A stretch of 64,000 nucleotides of DNA from Castor canadensis (GCF_047511655.1 NC_133398.1:52271638-52335637), one strand, 5' to 3'; counted from the first letter of the stretch, positions 1-9,549 are shown. The notes: generated by a model not told the origin, from the sequence alone. Program-made: numbers and translations.

Positions 1-911
1 GTTTAGATTGGTGCCAGGTAAATTTATGTCTTCTTAGAATCACAACATCCCAGACATAGAAGCACTAAGATGCTTCTTGGTTACTTGACAGAAAGTCTAT
101 AGTGCAAAAATAAATGAGTTCTATGGTATGGCCTACACATTGGTGAATAAATATTATTTTCACCTATAGCCACAACTAATTCATGATAATGAATTCCATT
201 TTCAAATCTTTTTTATTATTGTATTTCTCTATTGAAGACATAAATGAAACAATAGTATCATCTCTTTCATTCATCAACATTATTAAAGTTTAAGCCTTAT
301 CTTCTATTTTCACCACACTCTCCTCATATACACCTTTTAAGTTAGTTGAACTGAGTGATTCAACCTCAACAAAATAATAGTGTTCAAAATTAAAGTACTG
401 CAAAATATTACTTATATAGTTATATATTTTATATTATCAGAGATATTTCACATGTACAGAGACATGTGTCTTCATGAATTTATTCTAGTATGCTTCCTTA
501 GGGGCAATTAAGAGATTTTCAAGGTAATTTGGAACTTCCTGCCTACCAGCCCTCTGCCACATATGGCACTTGCCTATGTCCACCTCCTTCCTAGGGTTTG
601 CTTCCCTCAAATGCAGAATCCTTATTTTATATATCTTTGTATCCCCAGTGCCTCTCACATCTTTGAAAATCAACAAATACAGTTTGAATAGCAGCTAATC
701 AGAATTTAGATTATTCTATGTCAACATTTATTGAATATCTGCTACTCAATAAATGCTCAGGTCAAGAAAAGAACAGAAAAAATGGGTGGATATAATTCTA
801 TTGATCACAAGAAACTTGAAGTATATCACAATTTAATTAACAGAGAATAATCTTTTGTGGTTACAAAATTTTTACATGTTTTATCTCATCTCCTGCCTTG
901 TCAGTGAAAAT
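1..911. other. AT-rich intergenic DNA with old repeat remnants
   Basis: No gene is visible. About 560-690 resembles a decayed L2-type 3' end (a phrase like 'tgtatccccagtgcct' is typical), and 724-760 resembles the end of an old mammal-wide repeat. The rest is unassigned AT-rich sequence reaching up to the ERV-A target duplication. The small open frame at 485-676 has no recognisable protein features and overlaps the L2-like stretch. Confidence 0.5.
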
Positions 912-917
912 GTTTAT

Positions 918-1274
918 TGTCCCGTCCTGCAGGACACATCAGCGTGGGTAGCGAACCTAGAAGGGGAAGAATGAAGGGACAAGAGACACGAAGGAGACAG
1001 CAAGACAAGGGTTCTGATCAAGCTGCAAAATTTTATTGTTCACACAGGGGTATTTATGTGCTGAGGGAGTGAGGGGTACGACGAGGTGCAGGCTGGTTGG
1101 CTGGTTCTGCTATAGGACTTCTGATAGGGTGCACATCCGCGCCGGCGGCAAGGTAAACTCCAGGAAGAGAAGCAGGGACGGCGCCATCTTGTGCTGGAGG
1201 TGGAGAAGTTGGGACAAACAACCGTGGGCAAGGTCAAGACAAAATGGCTCACAAAGGGAGCCTTGTCTCCGACA
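918..1274 (-). repeat. ERV-A 3' LTR
   Basis: This is the left copy in window coordinates and the downstream LTR in transcript orientation. On the minus strand it runs from TGTCGG at 1274 to GGGACA at 918. A TATA-like CATAAATA lies at 1058-1051 and an AATAAA polyadenylation signal at 1037-1032. The short distance between them implies a very short R region followed by a U5 of about 110 bp. It differs from the other LTR at about 10 of 357 positions, with no length change. Confidence 0.95.
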
Positions 1275-1287
1275 TTTCCCCCTTATT
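1275..1287 (-). promoter_or_regulatory. ERV-A polypurine tract
   Basis: On the minus strand this reads AATAAGGGGGAAA and directly abuts the TG start of the 3' LTR. That is the expected site and composition for plus-strand DNA priming by reverse transcriptase. Confidence 0.85.
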
Positions 1288-1696
1288 CTTATACAAACAT
1301 GACCAGAATATGTCGGCTTATTGAGAGGGGATGACAGAGGCCCAGTTCCTCAGGGTGGAGATCATTTTGCTTTGTAAGCAAGCGTCCTTGCTAAGTTCTC
1401 AAGAGAATCTCCTCGGCATGTTTTTTGAGGAGGCGGATTTTTTAGGAGCATGCCAACCGCCATGCACCAGGGCATGTCATACAGAGGTCTTGGGTCTGGG
1501 GATCCTAGGATCCACCCTCCTGCAGTCTTACCTGCACCCTCGTTTAGAAAAGCCTTTATGATCACTCTCCCTGGGTGCTGCCTCCCCCAAGCAGAGGGGC
1601 CCAGTGGAGGAGGGCCCAATGGGCAATGAGTGGTCAAGAATGTTATATAAGAAGAGGGGGTGGCAGAGAGAAAATTTGGAAACCCAGATGGAGCAT
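1288..1696 (-). other. ERV-A region between env and the polypurine tract
   Basis: About 400 bp of noncoding provirus lies between the env stop codon and the polypurine tract. Type-D betaretroviruses carry their constitutive RNA export element in this position. I cannot recognise that element by eye here, so the role is only suggested by position. Open frames on either strand in this stretch look accidental. Confidence 0.6.
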
Positions 1697-3474
1697 TTAG
1701 CGAGTTCTTATTGAAAGGAGGGTCTCAGGAGCATGGTCTTCCATATCCAGACGATGATAATGGACCTGTATAGGCTTAGAGGCTAAGGTGTTAATTTGTT
1801 CTTTAATGAATTGTATCAGCCTGTTTATAATGCAGGGCCCTATGATCACAATTAAAAGTAGACCTAGCAAGGGGCCTAATAGTGGAAGAAGGTAGGGTAG
1901 AATTCCATTAAGTCCAGTCCAGAGGGGGTTTTCAAATAGCTCCCTTCGTGTCTTTTCTAAATCTTCTTGAAGCTGTTTAATTTTGGTGCGTACTATGCCT
2001 GATTTATTGGCATAAAAGCAGCATCTTTCCCCTAAGGCCAAGCAGATACCTCCCTGGTTGGCTGTTAGCTGGTCTAAGCCTTGCCTGTTCTGAAGGACTA
2101 CTTCTGCCAGGGAGTCTATTTGGTCCTGTAAATCCTTAATGGTTCCAGATAGAGTTTGTACATCATCTATAAGTTGTTGAGATAGGCGACGGTAAGAGTG
2201 TATAGCCGTGCCTAAGCCAGCTGTACCTGTGCCTTATAGCTGCTGTTATTCCAAGGCTGGCAAGGAGCGGCAAGGCTTGTATTGCCCGTTTATGTCTTTT
2301 AATTAAGGTGTCTAAGCTAGGAATGGGCAAAGGTTCATCTCCTGAAATAACAGTAATGTCTGGGAGTAATAAGGCAACAACACAGCCACCAGTCCAATTT
2401 GCTGGAAGCCTGGGGAAGGCTGAGTTTCCTCCACACAAAAAAACTGTACCGTTGGGGGGACAAAGAACTGGGGTGGGTGAGGAATAATTTAGAACTGATG
2501 AGCAATTTCCAAAAGAACTAACCCCAACGTCAATATCATAAGAATTATTTTGCATCCTGCCTTGAAGGCATACTGTAGGTGCATCCATAGGCTGTACTTT
2601 AAAGGGAAGTCCAGATTGGCAGGTATCCTGATTATTTATGGTGGAGTTGACAGGTATTGCCATGGGCATTACTGCTCCTGTGGTCATGCAAAGCCAGCAA
2701 TCCTTAGCAAGGGTGGGGTTGGAAGTGTTAAGCAAGGAGAAGGTACTTCCCAAAATATCTAATGTATTGGGATCTAAATCTGGAATCTGAGATTTAGGCA
2801 ACATTAAGGGGTGATATGTGAGTTCGGGGATTTGGGGTTTTAAAAGCTCAATCACTTGAAGATGTTTGACAGCATCCGTGGGTCCTCCACCGTCAGAGAC
2901 CCCTGTAGGGGCCTTAAGGGGCCAGCAGGAGGGTTTGCCAGCGCTGCCCTCACATCCAGCCAATTTGCCGGAGAGGTGAACGGTATATTGGGTTTGGCCG
3001 AGAAAGCCGGGTATCTGCACGACAGAGTCGGCGCTACCTCCCCCTATGACCCCTTGTTCAGAGCCAGCAATAAGAATGGCCTCAAAAAACTGTTGTCCGT
3101 TTTTGCCGCGGCAGAGAGAGGCTTGGGCATAGCAAGAGCTATGCACTGCCGAAGTGTGGTGACAGGTAGCTGAACAATTTTTAATTTCTTTTGAAGCGGT
3201 GGAGACTTTTGGTTTATTAACACATACCCAAGAAGGCTGCCAAAATCCCCCAGTGTATGAGTTTTTGCTCTGTATGCTGATAAGCCACCTTAGTTATGCA
3301 ATCCACGGTCAGGGCATAGCTGGTGGGGGCTGTGGACAAGTGTCCTCCCCTGCATTCACAGGGGGCACCAAAAAGCTCTTGAGCAGCTAAGCCAGGGTCC
3401 CAAAATCCTCCATCAGCAAACCTGTTTAGCAGGAGTGTCACAAGTAGAATCTTCATCCAGCGTGTGAACAGCAT
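1697..3474 (-). pseudogene. env: ERV-A env, type-D-like, with two frame breaks
   Basis: This is the envelope gene, whose product would be cleaved into a receptor-binding surface subunit and a membrane-anchored fusion subunit. Three pieces in different frames cover it. 3474 to about 3250 holds the start, a hydrophobic signal peptide and the first cysteine-rich part of the surface subunit. About 3250 to 2235 holds most of the surface subunit with many N-glycosylation sites, a furin-type RHKR site and the start of the fusion segment. About 2235 to 1697 holds the transmembrane subunit with a CX6CC motif (codons between 2044 and 2018), a long hydrophobic span and a cytoplasmic tail. CX6CC marks the gamma/type-D class of env rather than the MMTV class. 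The start overlaps the end of pol by about 60 bp. The breaks near 3250 and 2235 should prevent a full-length product. Confidence 0.88.
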
Positions 3475-6112
3475 CTGTAAGAGAAGATAATGCGTCCTCA
3501 GGGAGAGGGTCTTTCTCCCTGGGTTTTGTTAAGTCATTAACCTGTTTTATTAGGTGTTCTGGTAACCATCTAGGGGCAGCCTGTTCTTGATCCAAAACAC
3601 AAGCTGAGCCTCGGCCCCAAATGAGGACAGGATCTGGGCCTTTCCATTTATACGTAAGAGGATCGCGCCACATGACGGGTGGGCGGACAGTGTTGGAGGA
3701 CGGGTGCCAGTGTCTGTCCGCGGCTGAGTGGCCGTCGCTGTCTAGGGTGAGAAAGTTGATGGTAAATAATGTATGGTTTAGGCGATCTCTGGGAGTGGTA
3801 AAGGCAAGGGTAGAGGCTTTAAGACAGGTCAGCCAAGTTTTCAGAGTGAGGTGGGCACGTTCTACGATGCCCTGACCCTGGGGATTATAAGGAATCCCAG
3901 TAGTATGGGAAATTTGTAGAGCAGAACAGAACTGTTTAAACTTAGAACTAGTATATGCAGGGCCATTATCTGTCTTAATGTGTGTAGGTTTACCCATAAC
4001 GGTGAAGGCTGAAACAAGATGAGAAAGGGCATCTTTGGTAGCTTCCCCAGAGTGTGGAGATGCGAAAATAAAGCCACTGAAGGTATCTATAGTAACATGT
4101 ATATATTTGGTTTTTCCGAATTCGGGAAAATGAGTAACATCCATTTGCCACACCTGGTTGGGTAGTAATCCTCGGGGATTGACTCCCAAATGTTGAATGG
4201 GAAGGGAGACAGTGCAGGCAGGGCATGCCTTAACTATCTCTCGTGCCTGTTGTCTGGTAATTTTACAAAACAATCGAAGGCTTTGGGAATTTAGATGGTG
4301 AAGAGTGTGTAACTCGGTGGCTCTTTGGATGGAGCCGGCAAAGATTGGAAAGATAGAGCGCGTAGCTGCATCAGCTTGGGCGTTTCCCTGTGTAAGGGGA
4401 CCGGGAAGGTCAGAGTGTGCTCTGATATGGCCTAAGAAAAATGGGTGGCGTCTGGTCTGGATTAGCTGTTGAAGCTGATGAAACAGAAAGGCCGCATTGG
4501 AAGAGGCCTTAATGGCGGGTGAAATCTCCAGCAGGGGCACAGAATGAGCAATGTAGGCACTGTCTGTATAAATATTAACAGGTTTATCGAGAAAGGTTAT
4601 AAAAACTTGTGCTATGGCAAACAGTTCCACAAGCTGTGCTGACTGATAGGCAGTCTCAAAGGTAGTAGGTTGATTACCGACAACAAAGACCGCACAGCCA
4701 TTACTGGAGCCATCTGTGAAAACAGTGAGGGCTTGAGGAATGGGAGCCTTTTGAGTAATTTTGGGAAAAATAAAGGGATGTAATTGGGCAAAATGTAAAA
4801 GGGGGTCACTTGGGAGGTGATTATCAATTGTTCCTAAAAACCCTGATAGAGCAATGCTCCATTCATCTTCTGTCTGTAATAAAAATTGGGTTTGGTCTTT
4901 AGTGTACGGGATTAAGATTTTATCAGGGTCCTTGCCAAAGTGTTGTCGAGAGAGTAAATGACCTTTGACAATAACAGAAGCTACCTGAGCAGGATAAACA
5001 GTAATAACCTTGGAGGATGTGGTGGGTAAATGGACCCAGAACAAGGGGCAACCTTTATTTTTAAAATGTGGATCCCTTTGCCAAAAAAATCCTGTAGGTG
5101 TGTGGGGAGTATGTAGAATGACCAGGATCAGGGGGAGGTTATAAGAAATTTGTGTAACAAACTGTTGGGTAATGGCTTTTGTGACTTGGTTTAATGCCTG
5201 TTGAGCCTCGGGGGTGAGTTTTCGAGGGGAGGTGGGGTGGGAGTCACCTTTTAAAATATCATTAAGGGGTAAGAGTACACAAGTGGGTAATTTTAAATAC
5301 GGTCTTAGCCATTGAATGTCTCCCATTAATTTTTGAAAATCATTAAAATCATTAAGGGTGTGAAGATGATCTACACGTAATTGTATCTTGGGAGTTTGGA
5401 TTTGGTTGCCTTGGAGTTGAAGGCCCAAATAGGTATAAGGGTCTTGTGTTTGAACCTTATCAGGTGCTATTTGTAATCCCAAGGTAGTGAGGGCTTTATA
5501 GAGATCCAGGTAGCAACCATTAAGATTATGAGTATCAGGTGCGGCAATCAACAAATCATCCATGTAATGTAAGATGTAAATTTGTGGCCATCGTTTTCTC
5601 ACAGGGTCAACTGCCTGTGCGACATATTTTTGACAAAGACTAGGGCTGTTGGCCATACCTTGGGGAAGTACCTTCCATTGAAATCTCTGCATAGGACCCT
5701 GAAAATTGATGCGAGGGAGACTAAAGGCAAAATAAGGTCTATCCTCAGGATGTAAAGGGATGGTGAAAAAGCAATCTTTTAAGTCAATAACCATTTTATA
5801 ATAGTCTTTGGGGATAGCTACTGGTGTAGGAATACCTGGCTGTAGTGCTCCCATGGGGCGCATGACTCTATTGATGGTGCGCAAATCTTGTAAAAGGTGC
5901 CATTTGCCTGATTTTTTTTTGATAACAAAAATAGGAGTATTCCATGGTGAGGTTGAGGGCTCTACATGGTCGGCTGCTAGCTGTTCCTGTACTAACATGG
6001 AAGCAGCCTTTAATTTTTCTTGGGTAAGGGGCCACTGATCCACCCACACAGGAATTTGAGTTTCCCAAATAATTTTATCTGCATGGGGTACAGGAGGGTC
6101 AGGGGCCGACAC
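3413..6112 (-). CDS. pol: ERV-A pol: reverse transcriptase, RNase H, integrase (open frame)
   Basis: An uninterrupted frame of 899 codons begins right after the pro stop. Residues about 20-250 are reverse transcriptase, with the first catalytic aspartate near 110 and YMDD at 183-186. RNase H begins near 463, with TDGS at 466-469 and acidic residues near E496 and D517. Integrase starts near 600 with an HHCC zinc site (cysteines near 630 and 633) and the catalytic D658, D715, E751 set (MDVTHF, TDNGP and VERAH contexts), followed by the DNA-binding tail. The first codon of the frame is GTG, so expression would depend on ribosomal frameshifting out of pro, not on its own start codon. Its 3' end overlaps the env start. 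All catalytic residues I looked for are present. Activity is not shown. Confidence 0.93.
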   Translation of the reverse strand: MSAPDPPVPHADKIIWETQIPVWVDQWPLTQEKLKAASMLVQEQLAADHVEPSTSPWNTPIFVIKKKSGKWHLLQDLRTINRVMRPMGALQPGIPTPVAIPKDYYKMVIDLKDCFFTIPLHPEDRPYFAFSLPRINFQGPMQRFQWKVLPQGMANSPSLCQKYVAQAVDPVRKRWPQIYILHYMDDLLIAAPDTHNLNGCYLDLYKALTTLGLQIAPDKVQTQDPYTYLGLQLQGNQIQTPKIQLRVDHLHTLNDFNDFQKLMGDIQWLRPYLKLPTCVLLPLNDILKGDSHPTSPRKLTPEAQQALNQVTKAITQQFVTQISYNLPLILVILHTPHTPTGFFWQRDPHFKNKGCPLFWVHLPTTSSKVITVYPAQVASVIVKGHLLSRQHFGKDPDKILIPYTKDQTQFLLQTEDEWSIALSGFLGTIDNHLPSDPLLHFAQLHPFIFPKITQKAPIPQALTVFTDGSSNGCAVFVVGNQPTTFETAYQSAQLVELFAIAQVFITFLDKPVNIYTDSAYIAHSVPLLEISPAIKASSNAAFLFHQLQQLIQTRRHPFFLGHIRAHSDLPGPLTQGNAQADAATRSIFPIFAGSIQRATELHTLHHLNSQSLRLFCKITRQQAREIVKACPACTVSLPIQHLGVNPRGLLPNQVWQMDVTHFPEFGKTKYIHVTIDTFSGFIFASPHSGEATKDALSHLVSAFTVMGKPTHIKTDNGPAYTSSKFKQFCSALQISHTTGIPYNPQGQGIVERAHLTLKTWLTCLKASTLAFTTPRDRLNHTLFTINFLTLDSDGHSAADRHWHPSSNTVRPPVMWRDPLTYKWKGPDPVLIWGRGSACVLDQEQAAPRWLPEHLIKQVNDLTKPREKDPLPEDALSSLTDAVHTLDEDSTCDTPAKQVC

Positions 6113-7125
6113 TAAAAATCCAAATACCCAAGCCCCTGTGTATTGGTTTTTTGTGTGGCTAGTATGGGTTTAGTTATTCCTTGTCTCTGTTTACCAAGGC
6201 CCGTGCCTGGGACAAAGTCCATACGGAGCATTTGATGGGTAACTATGGAGTTAGGGCTGGCCAAAATAACTTCCATCTGGCTTAGGATATCTCTGCCCCA
6301 TAAGTTAACTGGGAGACCAGGGATAACAAAGGGAGTGACAGTTCCTTTGTTGCCTTCCCTATCAGACCAGTGAAGAACCTTAGAACTGACTAGGGGGTTT
6401 TTTGATTGTCCTATTCCTTTGAGGTCAGTTAAGGATGGGGTGAGGGGCCAGCCCGGGGGCCAATATTGTTGGGATATAATGGTGGCGTCGGCCCCGGTAT
6501 CTAAAACTCCTTGAAACTCTTTTCCTTCAATAACTAGGGTAAGGGAGGGCCTTTCCTGAGAGATGGGTTGTACCCAGTAGATATCAGAGGACCCCAAGGA
6601 GGCAGTCCCCCGTGGTAGGCTCTGGGCAGTGGAGGTGCCTCCTGAGTGTAGGGGGAGGAGAAGTAATTGTGCGAGCCTTGTTCCTGCTGGAATGGCTGCA
6701 ACCCCATTAATAGCTGTGGCTAATATTTGTATCTCTCCAGTAAAATCATTATCAACAATGCCAGGGAAGACTTGTACACCCTGTAAGGTGGTGGAGGCTC
6801 TTCCAAGAATAAGAGCACACATGTGAGATGGAGGGGGACCCACAACTCCAGTGGGTATTATCTGGGGTCCCTGCATTGAATCTAATATTGTATCGGTGGT
6901 GGCACAGAGGTCCAATCCTGCACTGCCTGGGGTGGCTCTTTGGAGGGAAGAGATAGTGGAGAAGGGTTTTGAGGAAGGTTGGGGGCTTGGGAAGGGACAA
7001 ACCTTATTGCCCCTGGGTTTGTCCTGGGGGATATCGGGGCCAGGGGCTGGCCCCGCGAGGAGTTTTCTGACAAGCGGGGGGAAAAATAGGCTGTCCAAGA
7101 GCATTAGTCTTAGACCTGCATTCAT
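6112..7125 (-). CDS. pro: ERV-A pro: dUTPase, aspartic protease and G-patch (open frame)
   Basis: An open frame of at least 337 codons; it stays open upstream to about 7205 and overlaps the end of gag by about 120-200 bp in another frame, as expected for -1 frameshift expression. Counting from the first ATG, residues about 55-165 are a trimeric-type dUTPase (PGSAGLDL at 66-73, GRAS at 108-111 where GRSS is more usual, and a GIVDNDFTGEI-like motif near 122-132). The retroviral protease follows with the catalytic DTGA at 209-212 and a GRDIL motif near 277. A glycine-rich G-patch near 306-316 closes the protein. dUTPase in the pro frame plus a G-patch is a betaretrovirus hallmark. I see no frame break. 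I did not find a textbook gag-pro slippery heptamer. Confidence 0.92.
   Translation of the reverse strand: MNAGLRLMLLDSLFFPPLVRKLLAGPAPGPDIPQDKPRGNKVCPFPSPQPSSKPFSTISSLQRATPGSAGLDLCATTDTILDSMQGPQIIPTGVVGPPPSHMCALILGRASTTLQGVQVFPGIVDNDFTGEIQILATAINGVAAIPAGTRLAQLLLLPLHSGGTSTAQSLPRGTASLGSSDIYWVQPISQERPSLTLVIEGKEFQGVLDTGADATIISQQYWPPGWPLTPSLTDLKGIGQSKNPLVSSKVLHWSDREGNKGTVTPFVIPGLPVNLWGRDILSQMEVILASPNSIVTHQMLRMDFVPGTGLGKQRQGITKPILATQKTNTQGLGYLDF
6115..6121 (-). promoter_or_regulatory. Candidate pro-pol -1 frameshift heptamer
   Basis: On the minus strand the heptamer is GGATTTT, in the register G GAT TTT, immediately before the pro stop codon TAG at 6114-6112. A -1 slip here leads straight into the pol frame. 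MMTV uses the closely similar GGAUUUA at its pro-pol junction. The position and reading register support this role; a downstream pseudoknot was not evaluated. Confidence 0.7.
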
Positions 7126-8964
7126 TAGCCCAGTGACGGCCCTTGCCGCAACGAGGGCAGAGAGTGGTGGGTGGTTTAGCCTTGGTTTGAGCCCCGATCT
7201 GGGGGGTTATTGCCTTTGGGCATTTACATGCAAAATGGCCAGGCTGATTACAATTAAAGCAAGTCCGTGAGCCAGGGTTATGGAGAGCCTTGGTAAAGGC
7301 AGCACCTATGGCTAGGCCCATGGCATGGGCCGTACCTACCCCAGCACAAAGTCTAATAAAGTCAGAAAGTTCTCCTTTAGTCTTATGTGGTCGAAGAACA
7401 TCCTGACAAGCTGGGTTGGCGTTTTCAAAGGCAAGATGTTTAACAAAGGCACTTTCGCTTTCGCTTGGACCAAGTAAGCGCTCTGCAGCTAAATTGAGCC
7501 GGGCAACAAAGTCACTATAAGGCTCATCGGGCCCTTGTCGAATTTTTGCCAAGGAGGTGGTAGCCGAGCCCTTTTGAGGGAGGCGTCTCCAAGCATGTAA
7601 GCCAGCTGTTTGAATTTGCGCCAAAAGCCCCGCAGGGAGACATGCTTGTCTAGAGTTGGTGTCATATGGCGCGTTACCCACTAATTTGGCATAGGTCCAG
7701 GATTTAGAAGAGGTTTTAGTCAGATTTTTTTGAGCAGTTTCCCGACAGTGCTCTTTAAAATCTGCATTCCATAGCAGGAAATCTCCAGCACTGAGAGTAG
7801 CTCAGGCTAGAAATTTCCAATCATTTGGAGTAAGCCATTGTGTGCTTTGATTTTCTAATAAAGCCAACGTATAAGGCGCAGTGGGACCACATTGAGCACA
7901 AGCCTTTTTAAGTTTTTCGAGAAAGCGTAGACTTAATTTTTTGTAGGCATTTTGGGTTTCATCCTGCCTAGAGGTGGGCTCCTCATCCTCTGAACCTTGT
8001 TTTTGTCCTGTTTCCTCTTGTTCCTCTCCTGCATTGTAGTGTTCCTCCTCGTCTGAGTCTGAGTCCCTATCATCATTTTCCCTATTCTCCATATGGGAAA
8101 GCTCTGTCTCTGTTTGGCTGCGAGTGACCGGAAAGGCGAGAACAGCCCGATGGTGTGGCTTAGCTTTTATTTTAGACTGTTTTGGGCTGGGACGTATAGA
8201 TTCTGTGTCTAAAGCTAATGAGCGAAGCTCAAGGTCAAGAGACCTTAATTCTTTTAAAAGTTTAATTTGCTCTCGCCTGTGTTGGAGGGACTCGCGTAAG
8301 GGGGCTAAGTTAGGTAAGGGAAGCGGAGAGAAAATGTCTGGAGGGGAAGTAGGCCCTTGCAGGGCCGGAGCACAAAAGGCAGAGGAGTGTATAAAGGGGG
8401 GTCCGTCAAGGACGGGTCTTGCTCTGAACGGTAATGGGCAGCTGTTTCCTCAAGGGTAGCCTGTTCTTCAGGAGTTAAGGCATCGTCAGGGTTTAGGACT
8501 GGGTAGAGGTGGGTAATTTCTTTATCCTTTGGGTCCTGGGGTGGGGTAGGGTTATCAGATTTTGAGTTAGATTGTGAAGAATCTATATCAATAGAAACGG
8601 AAGGACACCTGGAAGGAGGGCGGGAAGCCATCTGCATAGCATTTTGCCTGATTTTAACAAGTCTTAAGGTACCATTATCAAAGGGAGCACTTTTGAGTAT
8701 TTCATTAATCAAGTTCCAATAAGAAAAGGTGGTCACAGGGACTTTTTCGGGGCCAAAAGATTCATAATAGTCTTTTAAACAGTCTCCGACCCGGAGCCAT
8801 CTCTTACCATCAATGGTTCCTTCGAGAGGAAACCAAGGACATAAATCTCCTATGTAACAAAAAAATGACCTCAAATCTTTTTTCCTAACATGTGCCCCTC
8901 GTGTCTTGAGGGCCTCCTTGAGGCCTGAAAGAAACAAATCATGTGACGACACTGCTTGTCCCAT
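7004..8964 (-). pseudogene. gag: ERV-A gag with one frameshift and one stop
   Basis: gag encodes the structural precursor. It starts at ATG 8964 with MGQ, a myristoylation signal, followed by a betaretroviral matrix domain open to 8305. The frame then changes somewhere near 8310-8330. The new frame stays open through a charged, probably helical segment and a strongly acidic stretch (about 8090-7980). It meets one TGA at 7804-7802 at the start of the capsid, and then stays open to 7004. That last part contains the major homology region (about 7540-7380) and two nucleocapsid zinc knuckles of CX2CX4HX4C form (about 7270 and 7160). So only two lesions separate it from an intact frame. They should block capsid and nucleocapsid synthesis. 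The total span of about 650 codons fits a betaretrovirus Gag. Confidence 0.9.
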
Positions 8965-8970
8965 GGTGGG

Positions 8971-8978
8971 TCACTCAC
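8971..8978 (-). promoter_or_regulatory. ERV-A major splice donor
   Basis: On the minus strand, GTGAGTGA follows AACG, a near-consensus 5' splice site, about 10 bp upstream of the gag ATG and downstream of the primer site. This is the usual place for the donor that makes spliced env RNA. Confidence 0.7.
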
Positions 8979-9105
8979 CGTTCGCTGTCCTCACTCTCCT
9001 CCTGGATCTGTCTCTCGGTTGCGTTAGCCAAGGTGATCGCGAACTCTGCTTGGCGCCAAGCCTTTCCGGAGGACGGTGTTCTCCCCGCAATCACAGGAAT
9101 AGCTA

Positions 9106-9123
9106 CAGCCACGTTGGGCGCCA
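9106..9123 (-). promoter_or_regulatory. ERV-A primer binding site, tRNA-Lys1,2 type
   Basis: Two bases downstream of the 5' LTR, the minus strand reads TGGCGCCCAACGTGGCTG. Its first 15 bases match the complement of the 3' end of tRNA-Lys1,2, the primer used by M-PMV-like betaretroviruses; the last three differ. Confidence 0.88.
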
Positions 9124-9125
9124 GA

Positions 9126-9482
9126 TGTCCCGTCCTGCAGGACACATCAGCGTGGGTAGCGAACCTAGAAGGGGAAGAATGAAGGGACAAGAGACACGAA
9201 GGAGACAGCAAGACAGGAGTTCTGATCAAGCTGCAAAATTTTATTGTTCACACAGGGGTATTTATGTGCTGAGGGAGTGAGGGGTATGACGAGGTGCAGG
9301 CTGGTTGGCTGGTTCTGCTATAGGACTTCTGATTGGGTGCATGTTCGCGCCGGCGGCAAGGTAAACTCCCGGAAGAGAAGCAGGGACGGCGCCATCTTGT
9401 GCTGGAGGTGGAGAAGTTGGGACAAACAACCGTGGGCAAGGTCAAGACAGAATGGTTCACAAAGGGAGCCTTGTCTCCGACA
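9126..9482 (-). repeat. ERV-A 5' LTR
   Basis: This is the promoter LTR for the minus-strand provirus. It is 357 bp, the same length as its partner. The TATA-like CATAAATA is at 9266-9259 and AATAAA at 9245-9240. It is followed outside the element by the second copy of the gtttat duplication at 9483-9488. Confidence 0.95.
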
Positions 9483-9549
9483 GTTTATGACATATTTAGA
9501 AAGTAAAAATTTTAAGTGTCAGTTTGTAGTGCTTATTCTAGATAATTAC

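Larger units (their letters stand above)
918..9482 (-). mobile_element. ERV-A: full-length betaretrovirus-like provirus
   Basis: A complete provirus lies on the minus strand with the order LTR, primer site, gag, pro (dUTPase plus protease), pol, env, polypurine tract, LTR. The two LTRs are both 357 bp and start TG and end CA. The element is bounded by a perfect 6-bp duplication, gtttat, at 912-917 and 9483-9488. A 6-bp duplication, a dUTPase in the pro frame, a G-patch after the protease and a Lys-type primer site are all betaretrovirus (ERV class II) traits. I counted about 10 mismatches between the LTRs (2.8%), which suggests integration a few million years ago under usual rodent or mammal neutral rates. 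pro and pol are open throughout; gag and env each carry two breaks, so this copy cannot make a full set of viral proteins as it stands. Confidence 0.95.

Noticed and set aside
1036..1302. 88-codon plus-strand frame, repeated at 9244-9792
   Set aside because: It lies within the ERV-A LTR, antisense to the provirus, and appears twice only because the LTR does. No protein motif.
918..9482. Replication-competent virus
   Set aside because: gag has a frame change and a stop, and env has two frame changes, so this copy cannot produce a complete virus on its own.
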